From NCBI GenBank assembly GCA_023386255.1, contig JAEWKB010000205.1:1-5100 (forward strand): 5,100 nucleotides of DNA, given 5' to 3'. Shown here piece after piece: positions 1 through 5,100 of the stretch (its first letter is position 1; the number at the start of each line of letters is the position of its first letter). The notes under the pieces were generated by a model, which had not been told where the DNA came from, made no database searches, and saw only the letters and a program-made list of their open reading frames with translations. The position numbers were made by a program, and so were the translations under genes. The DNA is from Bacteroidota bacterium. GTDB taxonomy: Bacteria > Bacteroidota > Bacteroidia > Flavobacteriales > Flavobacteriaceae.

Positions 1-75
1 AAGAAGCTGGGCATCCTAAAAGATGATACCAGGATTAAAACCGTCAGGGGTGTAGGATATATAGTTAATGATTAG
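1..75 (+). CDS. OmpR-family response regulator, C-terminal fragment (gene starts before the window)
   Basis: Frame 1 is open from the window edge to a TAG at 73-75 and encodes 24 residues, including IKTVRGVGYIVND at the end. R-I-K-T-V-R-G-V-G-Y is the hallmark of the last beta-hairpin of the winged-helix DNA-binding domain in OmpR/PhoB-type regulators. The receiver domain and most of the DNA-binding domain lie outside the window. The stop is 9 bases before the histidine kinase start, so the two form a standard two-component operon on the + strand. The protein would be a cytoplasmic transcription factor phosphorylated by that kinase. Its likely target, by inference, is the CTTAAG repeat at 4387-4406. 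The family call is firm; the regulon and signal are not visible. Confidence 0.9.
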   Translation, partial: KKLGILKDDTRIKTVRGVGYIVND

Positions 76-84
76 GGGGCAGGT

Positions 85-1470
85 ATGAAAATATCTTATT
101 TTAAAAACAGGGTTTCACTATTTAACCTTTATGGGGTTGCCATTCTCCTTCTGTTAATTTTTATCAGTATTTACAGTACGGTATCCTGGTCGGTTAATTA
201 TGATATTAATGAGATTCTAAACAGGGAAATTGAAATCCACCAGAGTGAAGTTTCCTCCCGAAATGGGATTGTAGAATTTGTCCCGGAAGGGGAGTGGGAA
301 GAGCCCGAACATCAGGCAATAGTATTAAATCCTGTGTATGTTGAGATTTATGATGCCCATAAAAAACCGGTAGAAAAGTCCCCTAATTTAAAAGGCAGGG
401 AGCTTTTCCTGACAGATCACCAGGGGAAGGGTGACTATATTGATACATTTATTGACAGCATACCGGTCAGGCAGGTCCAGACCCCTTTGGTACATGAAGG
501 GAAAACCGTAGGTTATGCAATAATAGCTATGTCAATCGAGTCCGAAAACCGGGTGCTTCGCAATCTGGCTTACAATCTCATACTTACTTACCCGGTATGC
601 CTTGTTCTGTTATTTTTCCTGACCCGCTTTATTGCGGACCGAAGTATTAGGCCGGCATTACAAATAATAGAAACCACCCGCAATATTACAGATGGCAATT
701 TTAATGAAAGGATACCCCTGCCTGCACGAAATGATGAGCTCTATAAGCTTGCTGCAACCATAAATGAATTGCTTGACCGTATAGAGAACGCAATTTCACG
801 AGAAAAACAGTTCACTACTGATGCCTCACACGAACTGAGGACCCCTTTGTCTATAATAAAGGGAACATTAGAGGTACTTTTAAGGAAACCCAGAAATACT
901 GACGAATACATAACTAAAATAAAGTATTGTGTTGATGAGGTGAACAGGATAAACAACATGGTAGACCAGCTGCTATTGTTGGCACGTTTTGAAAAGTATG
1001 ATAGGGACGCTATATTTAAAAAGGCAGCGCTTGATGAAGTCCTTCAGGAAGCCCTGGAACGGTATTCTTTAAATATTGAAGAGAAAGAGTTAAAGGTAAT
1101 CTTCAATGTTGACAGGCATTATTATATCTATTCCAATGCTTCCATGCTTTCAATACTTGTAGAAAATATACTATCCAACGCTATAAAGTATTCCAGGCAG
1201 TCCGGTACTGTAACAATCAGGCTGGAACATTCCGACAAGCAGCATACTGTCTGCACCATTTCAGATGAGGGCATTGGCATAGCCGAAAATGATATGGAGA
1301 ATATATACAACCAGTTCTACAGGTCGGAAACTTCTGAGAACGCACATATTAACGGTACAGGGCTTGGCCTTTCCATAGTAAAAAAAATAGCAGCCTTGCT
1401 GAATATTACCCTTTCCATTAGCAGCAAAAAAAATCTCGGTACGACAGTATCGATGACATTTAAGAAGTAA
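85..1470 (+). CDS. Sensor histidine kinase of a two-component system (HAMP, HisKA, HATPase_c)
   Basis: This is a 461-residue inner-membrane kinase of classic EnvZ/CusS-like layout. TM1 is about residues 13-35, followed by a periplasmic sensor segment of about 38-158. TM2 is about 161-182 and HAMP about 183-235, with the conserved Pro at 190. The dimerisation/phosphoacceptor helix carries DASHELRTPLS, with the phosphorylated His at 249. The ATP-binding domain shows the N box (ENILSNAIK, 360-368), G1 box (DEGIGI, 394-399) and G2 box (NGTGLGLS, 423-430), so the kinase looks intact. The ATG at 85 is preceded by a purine-rich GGGGGCAGG ribosome site, unusually strong for this window, and lies 9 bases after the regulator stop. 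The sensor domain contains an acidic, His-containing patch EWEEPEH (70-76). The ligand cannot be told from the sequence; a metal ion or envelope stress signal is only a guess. Confidence 0.95.
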   Translation: MKISYFKNRVSLFNLYGVAILLLLIFISIYSTVSWSVNYDINEILNREIEIHQSEVSSRNGIVEFVPEGEWEEPEHQAIVLNPVYVEIYDAHKKPVEKSPNLKGRELFLTDHQGKGDYIDTFIDSIPVRQVQTPLVHEGKTVGYAIIAMSIESENRVLRNLAYNLILTYPVCLVLLFFLTRFIADRSIRPALQIIETTRNITDGNFNERIPLPARNDELYKLAATINELLDRIENAISREKQFTTDASHELRTPLSIIKGTLEVLLRKPRNTDEYITKIKYCVDEVNRINNMVDQLLLLARFEKYDRDAIFKKAALDEVLQEALERYSLNIEEKELKVIFNVDRHYYIYSNASMLSILVENILSNAIKYSRQSGTVTIRLEHSDKQHTVCTISDEGIGIAENDMENIYNQFYRSETSENAHINGTGLGLSIVKKIAALLNITLSISSKKNLGTTVSMTFKK

Positions 1471-1486
1471 TTAAGCATGCTGAAAC

Positions 1487-1521
1487 AAAATGGCCGGTAT
1501 TCTTTTAATGCCGGCCATTTT
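1487..1521. terminator. Bidirectional intrinsic terminator between convergent transcription units
   Basis: AAAATGGCCGG at 1487-1497 pairs perfectly with CCGGCCATTTT at 1511-1521. Three further pairs (one of them G-T) close a loop of about 7 bases at 1501-1507. The G+C core flanked by A and T runs gives a T-rich tail on either strand (ATTTTATTTATATT on +, CCATTTTGTTT on -). It lies 16 bases after the kinase stop and 17 bases after the DUF3570 stop (on the minus strand), so it can end both converging transcripts. Confidence 0.88.
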
Positions 1522-1538
1522 ATTTATATTCGTGATTA

Positions 1539-2723
1539 TTACTTGTATTTTAAATTAATGCTTACTATATCAGAGGCAAGATTTGTAGACCTGTCATAAT
1601 GCCCGTATCGTATCTCCAGCATATTGAGGTGCTTGATGCCAAAAACGCCATTTGGCGGCGCAAGGCGGATGCCAAGGCCAAAGAAATTGCTGTTAAATTT
1701 TGACAGGTCATAATTGCTGGTATAAAACTCTTCCAATCCGGCATGCACTCCATACGGTTTAAAGTACTTAATGGCGCTCTGGGTGTAATACCTGTAAAAT
1801 GGGCTGAGGGAGAGGAATGGCGATATCTTAACAGGCACTTCTATATCTGCTGTGTGAGATGTGAGTTTCCAGTCATCTGTGTAATAGCGGTAGTAAGCCC
1901 TGATAATAATGTTATCGCCTAAAAAGTAGCTGGCGCGTACCGCCAGGGGTAACTTAAACCTGCTATCCGGGAGATTTTCCTGGTGTACGCTTCCGTCATT
2001 GAAATAAACCCTGTGGAAAGGCAGGCTTAGGTAGCCTTGCTGGGTAACTATATCTGCCTGGAATAACAACTGGAAGTTCTCGTTCACTATTTGGGAATAA
2101 CTAAGAGACCCCGCAAAAGTATTCCTGCTTTCCGTCCCCCCATTTCCAATCTCAGGCCTTAGTTCAGTTGGGTTAATCAGCTTTACCTGGTCTATGTATG
2201 CCTGGAACTTAGCTGTAAATTCACCGTTCCTGTCCCTTGTCTTCTTGGAGTAGCTTACGTTCCCGCCAAATGACTGGTAGTCATATTCCGTAGAGGAGGA
2301 GACCCCGGCACCAAAGGTATTGCCCTTCTCTTCATTCTCCATTGTATAGCTTAATGACGGATACACACGGATGTCAGAGTATGAGGCTGAAGTATTGGCG
2401 CTAAGATCTACCATATCTGATGATGCGGAAGAATACTGGTCCACGCCAACCTCCACATCCAGGGTATGCTTTTTCCCGCTCACCCCATACTTAACGAACT
2501 TTACGTCAATACTGTTAGAGATATCGGTCAGCTTCTGAGAGCCGATACCTCCGGTCACCGCAGCATTATTTCCATCCTGCCTGTAATAGCTCGATACAAG
2601 GTTGATTTCATCAAGCTTCAGCTTTTGGGTTTTGTAGGCAGTTGAATCTTCGTGGGCAGGCTCCTGAGCAGCTAACCGTAACAGCGACAGGAGTGCAAAG
2701 CCGGTAATATATATTCGTTTCAT
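1539..2723 (-). CDS. DUF3570 outer-membrane beta-barrel protein
   Basis: This 394-residue exported protein opens with a signal peptide (MKRIY, then a hydrophobic stretch 6-18), with likely cleavage after LAA near residue 19. The mature part is dominated by alternating aromatic/polar strands typical of an outer-membrane barrel. Recognisable DUF3570 segments are SYYRQDGNNAAVTGGIGS (45-62), a Ser-rich YSSASSD region (97-103), VKLINPTELRPE (180-191), LPFHRVYFNDGS (234-245), RAYYRYYTDDWKLTSHT (275-291) and FYRYYTQSAIKYFKPYG (309-325). It is the last gene of the four-gene minus-strand operon, 17 bases after the DUF4266 stop, and reads into the shared terminator. DUF3570 proteins commonly sit beside DUF4266, and no biochemical function is known to me. 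A channel or outer-membrane anchor for the lipoprotein is inference. The C-terminus is LKYK rather than the usual terminal aromatic residue, so barrel insertion by the standard signal is not obvious. Confidence 0.9.
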   Translation of the reverse strand: MKRIYITGFALLSLLRLAAQEPAHEDSTAYKTQKLKLDEINLVSSYYRQDGNNAAVTGGIGSQKLTDISNSIDVKFVKYGVSGKKHTLDVEVGVDQYSSASSDMVDLSANTSASYSDIRVYPSLSYTMENEEKGNTFGAGVSSSTEYDYQSFGGNVSYSKKTRDRNGEFTAKFQAYIDQVKLINPTELRPEIGNGGTESRNTFAGSLSYSQIVNENFQLLFQADIVTQQGYLSLPFHRVYFNDGSVHQENLPDSRFKLPLAVRASYFLGDNIIIRAYYRYYTDDWKLTSHTADIEVPVKISPFLSLSPFYRYYTQSAIKYFKPYGVHAGLEEFYTSNYDLSKFNSNFFGLGIRLAPPNGVFGIKHLNMLEIRYGHYDRSTNLASDIVSINLKYK

Positions 2724-2740
2724 TGGTTATTGCTTAAAAG

Positions 2741-2959
2741 TTAATTGCAGCCGCAGCCACCGCCGCTTTTCCCTGAGTTTGCTCCCGATGAACCTTCCCG
2801 GTAGCTTTGGAAGCTCAGCTCGGTTTTTTGTACCTTGCGGTTAGAGAGCGCCATCTCTGCGTCATTGATTTTGTTTTTTTGGTACTCTTTTACTGAGGTA
2901 CAGGAAGAGAAGGCAGCGGTTAAGATAAGTACGCCGCAGAAGGAATATATCCGTTTCAT
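2741..2959 (-). CDS. DUF4266 small lipoprotein with C-terminal GGGCGCN
   Basis: This 72-residue protein starts MKRIY, has a hydrophobic stretch (7-17) and a near-consensus lipobox FSSC, giving a lipidated Cys20. The mature part is only about 53 residues: a charged segment (VKEYQKNKINDAEMALSNRK, 23-42), then YREGSSGANSG (53-63) and the terminal GGGCGCN (66-72). The EMAL, REG and GGGCGCN elements match DUF4266. The two exported cysteines besides the lipid anchor, C69 and C71, form a Cys-Gly-Cys that could bind metal or cycle as a disulfide; neither is shown. It begins 5 bases after the ApbE stop and ends 17 bases before DUF3570, so all are co-transcribed. Its first 15 bases differ from the DUF3570 gene start at one position. 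The family assignment is strong; the role is unknown to me. Confidence 0.88.
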   Translation of the reverse strand: MKRIYSFCGVLILTAAFSSCTSVKEYQKNKINDAEMALSNRKVQKTELSFQSYREGSSGANSGKSGGGCGCN

Positions 2960-2964
2960 GTTAT

Positions 2965-3900
2965 TTAGTTTAGGTTAATTGCTTTAGAGGTGTAAATTGT
3001 ATTATTATCGTCTATAATGATGCAATGCAGGTCAGGAATCTGGTCAATCTGGTAAAGCCCGGCCTTTATGCCCATTACGGCAATAGGGGTAGCCATGGCA
3101 TCGGCAAACTCGGCATTTTCGCTTATTACCGTAACGCTTTTGATGCCTGATATCGGGAGGCCTGTTTTTGGGTCAATGGTATGCGAATACTTTTTCCCGC
3201 CAATCATTACATATTTCTCATAGTTGCCGGATGTAGCTACTGCCAGGCCGGATATGTCCAGGTACGAGAAAATATCCTGTGGCCTGTCCGGGTTGGATAT
3301 CCCGATGCGCCATGGCTTGCCATTGGGCTGGTAGCCCCACGCGGTAAGGTCGCCGCTGGCATTGATTATGCCGCTTTTCACACCTTCCTTCATCAGCAAT
3401 GCCTTTGCCATTTCTGCAGCATAGCCTTTACCTATGCCACCAAAACCAATGCGCATGCCTTTCTCTTTCAGGAAAACAGTTGTATTTTCTCTGTCCAACA
3501 CAATATTATTGTAATTTATCAGGTGTACCATTTTGCGTGCCTCTTCTTTTGAGGGAAGGCTGGTCATTTCCCTGTCAAAGTTCCACAGGCTTTTGTCTAT
3601 GCTGCCATATGAAATGTCAAAAGCACCCTGTGTAATTTTTGATATCGCGATGCTGCGTTCAATTAAGCCGAACACTTCGGGGTCTACTGCAACGGGCGCT
3701 ATACCTGCATTTTCATTAATCAGGCTGGTTTGGCTGTCAGCGCGAAATGTAGTAAGCAATTGTTCAATCCTCCTGATTTCAGCTACGGCAGCATCAATGT
3801 GTTTTTGGGCAATACCGTTATCTGCCGCAACAACAGTTATGGTAAACGCATTCCCCATGAGCCGTAATGATTGTGCAAAAGGTTTCATCAGTGCGCTCAT
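2965..3900 (-). CDS. apbE: ApbE-type FAD:protein FMN transferase, apparently without a signal peptide
   Basis: This 311-residue protein belongs to the family that moves FMN from FAD onto Thr/Ser of a target protein, usually in the periplasm with Mg2+. Visible family motifs are RLMGNAF (13-19), SQTSLINENAG (56-66), GAFDIS (92-97), IGFGGIGKGYA (151-161), INASGD (179-184), PWRIGISNP (196-204), TSGNYEKY (223-230), HTIDPKTG (240-247) and the metal-site ADAMAT (267-272). Length is near normal for a mature ApbE. Many ApbEs have Asp in the 'iDlGG' strand; here it is Gly152. The start codon overlaps the thioredoxin stop as ATGA, implying translational coupling. A TAA lies directly upstream in frame, so no longer form exists. 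The N-terminus (MSALMKPFAQSLRLMGNAF) has no hydrophobic core, so the protein looks cytoplasmic, or its secretion signal was lost. No protein in the window has a clear S/T-G-A-T flavinylation motif. Confidence 0.92.
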   Translation of the reverse strand: MSALMKPFAQSLRLMGNAFTITVVAADNGIAQKHIDAAVAEIRRIEQLLTTFRADSQTSLINENAGIAPVAVDPEVFGLIERSIAISKITQGAFDISYGSIDKSLWNFDREMTSLPSKEEARKMVHLINYNNIVLDRENTTVFLKEKGMRIGFGGIGKGYAAEMAKALLMKEGVKSGIINASGDLTAWGYQPNGKPWRIGISNPDRPQDIFSYLDISGLAVATSGNYEKYVMIGGKKYSHTIDPKTGLPISGIKSVTVISENAEFADAMATPIAVMGIKAGLYQIDQIPDLHCIIIDDNNTIYTSKAINLN

Positions 3901-4328
3901 TTACTGGCAGTACAGATTGCTTTTATTTCCTGAGTCCATTTCTCTGCAGATACTTCAGGTTTTCCTTTCCATGTTTTAAGTACTTTACCGTTGGCATCCA
4001 AAAGGAGTGTATAAGGGAAAAAGCCTTCTTTGTTGTATTTTTCTGCAAGGGCTTCATTCTTCTTCACTTGTTCCGGCGGGAGCTGGTTTTTCTTTTTCCG
4101 TGGGAAATCAGCATTAACCATAACAAGGTTCCCTTTGGCCATTGCCTGGAAAACCTCACTTTGAATATAATCCCTTCGCAGAACAATACACGGCCCACAC
4201 CAGTCAGACCCTGAAAAGTTTAGCAGAATTAGTTTGTTTTGTTCTTTGGCTGCTTTTTTAGCCGCCTCGAGATCATTTCCTGACTGCAATGAGATGATTG
4301 TCAGAAAAAGGAATAATAACGGTTTCAT
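3897..4328 (-). CDS. Secreted thioredoxin-like protein (WCGPC)
   Basis: This 143-residue protein has a short hydrophobic N-terminus (MKPLLFLFLTIISLQS) that looks like a signal peptide, so it probably acts in the periplasm. It then has one thioredoxin-fold domain: NKLILLNFSGSDWCGPC (31-47), with redox cysteines C44 and C47, a lysine-rich helix and loop (PRKKKNQLPPEQVKK, 76-90), cis-Pro105 in GFFPYTLLLD, and the GKVLKTWKG hairpin (114-122). This resembles the thioredoxin_7/DsbD-gamma-like group rather than cytoplasmic TrxA. A third cysteine, C138, lies near the C-terminus. It is the first gene of the four-gene operon and its TGA overlaps the ApbE ATG by 4 bases. Its neighbours suggest it supplies or removes electrons from an exported partner. 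The DUF4266 Cys-Gly-Cys is the only obvious thiol candidate in the operon; that pairing is inference. Confidence 0.9.
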   Translation of the reverse strand: MKPLLFLFLTIISLQSGNDLEAAKKAAKEQNKLILLNFSGSDWCGPCIVLRRDYIQSEVFQAMAKGNLVMVNADFPRKKKNQLPPEQVKKNEALAEKYNKEGFFPYTLLLDANGKVLKTWKGKPEVSAEKWTQEIKAICTASK

Positions 4329-4386
4329 ATGCTTTATTTTATACTACTAAATAACGCATTAATGATACCTCTCTTATAGGAGTTTC

Positions 4387-4406
4387 CTTAAGATTGGCTT
4401 AAGATT
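4387..4406. promoter_or_regulatory. CTTAAG-N5-CTTAAG direct repeat, likely response-regulator binding box
   Basis: CTTAAGATT occurs twice, at 4387-4395 and 4398-4406, giving a perfect 9-base direct repeat with an 11-bp period (one helical turn), followed by a partial third copy TTAAGG at 4405-4410. OmpR/PhoB-family dimers bind tandem half-sites of this spacing, and CTTAAG-N5-CTTAAG matches the published PmrA-box form of enterobacteria. The repeat lies 59-78 bases upstream of the thioredoxin ATG, suitable for activation. A TATCAT (minus strand, 4367-4362) about 19 bases downstream of the nearer hexamer is a possible -10 element. I see no TAnnTTTG-type Bacteroidota promoter on that strand. The link to the response regulator at the left edge is inference. 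Confidence 0.6.
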
Positions 4407-4502
4407 AAGGGCCGGAATAATTGATGCTGTGCTGTAATGGCGTTTCGTGCTTACCTTGTCTATCTGTAATTATGTGAGTTTCATTGGCAAATGGCTATAT
4501 GA

Positions 4503-4535
4503 TTGACCGTACAGTTTTAAAGTGATTAAATTTTG
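4503..4535 (+). promoter_or_regulatory. Possible Bacteroidota-type promoter of the P-type ATPase gene
   Basis: TTG at 4503-4505 and AAATTTTG at 4528-4535 resemble the TTG / TAnnTTTG promoter of Bacteroidota. The spacing is 22 bases and there is one mismatch in the -7 box. A transcript would start near 4540, giving a leader of about 20-25 bases before the ATG at 4564. It is a weak match, chosen because it is the only TTTG-ending box in this stretch. Confidence 0.3.
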
Positions 4536-4549
4536 CACTACATTTAGTG
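4536..4549. repeat. Small inverted repeat CACTA-N4-TAGTG
   Basis: Two perfect 5-base arms with a CATT spacer lie immediately after the proposed -7 box and 15-28 bases before the ATPase ATG. The position would suit an operator or a leader hairpin, but arms this short arise often by chance. Confidence 0.25.
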
Positions 4550-4563
4550 TATAATGAGAATCT

Positions 4564-5100
4564 ATGGCTACAAATGTAAATCCGGAAATACGGGGCCTGA
4601 CATCCGCGGAGGTAGCAGCATCAAGGCTGCGCCATGGTATAAATAAAATACAGGGAAAAAAGGAAAACCGCCTGCTGGCATTCATAAAAAGCATATTCCT
4701 TGAGCCGATGGTACTGCTTTTGCTGGCGGCTTCAGCAATTTATTTTGTAAGTGGCGAATACAGGGATGCAGCATTTTTAGCGGGCTCTATTTTATTAATC
4801 GCCGCTATATCTTTTTACCAGGAAAGAAGGAGCAGCAACGCACTTCAAAAACTTAAAGAGCTTACGCAGCCCCTATGCAGGGTTATACGTGATGGCGTTG
4901 AACAGGACATAAAAGCTGAAGACCTTGTAACAGGCGATACCCTTATTGTAGCCGAGGGCAGTACCATAAGTGCAGACGGCCTTATTTTAAAATCGAATGA
5001 CTTTTCGGTTAATGAAGCCGTTTTAACCGGTGAATCTCTTGCTGTAGAAAAAAACAGTGATGGTGATAATTTGGTTTATGCCGGTACTACCGTGTCCGGC
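4564..5100 (+). CDS. P2-type cation-transporting P-type ATPase, N-terminal fragment (gene runs past the window)
   Basis: The first 179 residues are present and still open at the window edge; a full protein of this family is roughly 800-900 residues. The N-terminal cation-ATPase domain reads GLTSAEVAASRLRHGINKI (11-29). M1 is about 47-63 and M2 about 69-84. They are followed by the actuator domain with QERRSSNALQKLKEL (86-100), the TGDTLIV segment (123-129, TGD where many relatives have PGD) and the phosphatase loop EAVLTGES (151-158). No CPC or other heavy-metal P1B signature, and no N-terminal metal-binding domain, is visible. It therefore looks like the P2 (Ca2+/Mg2+/Na+-like) class; the ion cannot be set because M4-M6 are outside. 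ATG 4564 is the first usable start because an in-frame TGA lies at 4555-4557. It is transcribed divergently from the thioredoxin operon. Confidence 0.9.
   Translation, partial: MATNVNPEIRGLTSAEVAASRLRHGINKIQGKKENRLLAFIKSIFLEPMVLLLLAASAIYFVSGEYRDAAFLAGSILLIAAISFYQERRSSNALQKLKELTQPLCRVIRDGVEQDIKAEDLVTGDTLIVAEGSTISADGLILKSNDFSVNEAVLTGESLAVEKNSDGDNLVYAGTTVSG

Larger units (their letters stand above)
4329..4563. other. Divergent intergenic region between the thioredoxin operon and the P-type ATPase
   Basis: These 235 bases hold no credible gene on either strand. They must contain the promoters of both flanking units. Visible elements are the CTTAAG direct repeat (4387-4406), a possible ATPase promoter (4503-4535) and a small inverted repeat CACTA-N4-TAGTG (4536-4549) just upstream of the ATPase start. 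I see no tRNA, riboswitch-like fold or mobile-element end here. Confidence 0.8.

Noticed and set aside
741..1310. Minus-strand open frames at 741-959 and 1128-1310
   Set aside because: Both lie wholly inside the kinase gene across its HAMP/HisKA and ATPase motifs, and their translations look like reverse-complement shadows.
1565..1753. Second minus-strand open frame within the DUF3570 gene
   Set aside because: It is a different reading frame of a well-supported gene and has no signal or domain of its own.
3181..4214. Overlapping + strand open frames (3181-3552, 3399-3635, 3533-3979, 3867-4214)
   Set aside because: They are antisense to the apbE and thioredoxin genes, whose family motifs are unmistakable. 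Their translations are Cys/Phe/Leu-rich with no recognisable domain.
4550..4555. TATAAT hexamer just before the ATPase start
   Set aside because: It ends 8 bases before the ATG, leaving almost no leader, and the TTGCAC upstream is only 11 bases away. It is probably chance in AT-rich DNA.
4470..4694. Minus-strand open frame of 74 residues crossing the ATPase start
   Set aside because: It overlaps the conserved N-terminus of the ATPase and the intergenic region and has no recognisable motif. A divergent small gene here would also sit over the likely ATPase promoter.
1..5100. CRISPR array, insertion sequence, tRNA or prophage content
   Set aside because: I saw no spaced repeats, terminal inverted repeats with a transposase, cloverleaf sequence or phage genes. 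The window reads as ordinary chromosomal genes.

Overview
The window looks like chromosomal DNA from a member of the Bacteroidota, probably a flavobacterium or close relative. The evidence is the DUF3570 outer-membrane protein and the small DUF4266 lipoprotein in their Bacteroidota forms, the 'IGFGGIGKG' type of ApbE, weak or absent Shine-Dalgarno sequences before most genes, and no clear sigma70-type promoter. This is inferred from protein character; no database was searched.

Layout: the left edge holds the last 24 codons of an OmpR-family response regulator. Nine bases later comes its sensor histidine kinase (85-1470, + strand). A strong hairpin at 1487-1521 separates this pair from a convergent four-gene operon on the minus strand. 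In transcription order (right to left) that operon is a secreted thioredoxin-like protein (4328-3897), an ApbE-type FAD:protein FMN transferase (3900-2965, overlapping the previous stop by 4 bases as ATGA), a DUF4266 lipoprotein ending in GGGCGCN (2959-2741) and a DUF3570 outer-membrane beta-barrel protein (2723-1539). A 235-base divergent intergenic region (4329-4563) follows. It carries a perfect CTTAAG-N5-CTTAAG direct repeat that resembles an OmpR/PmrA-class response-regulator box. The right edge is the first 179 codons of a P2-type cation-transporting P-type ATPase on the + strand, cut by the window end.

Proposed reading: the four minus-strand genes form one envelope redox module. It has a periplasmic WCGPC thioredoxin, a flavin-attaching enzyme, a small lipoprotein whose C-terminal Cys-Gly-Cys could be a thiol/disulfide or metal site, and an outer-membrane barrel. 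The adjacent two-component system probably controls the module through the 11-bp-spaced repeat 59-78 bases upstream of the first gene. Gene identities and operon structure are well supported. The regulatory link is a reasoned inference. The biochemical job of the module is not known to me, and it is the best candidate here for an undescribed system. The oddest single feature is that this ApbE has no possible signal peptide although its likely partners are all exported.
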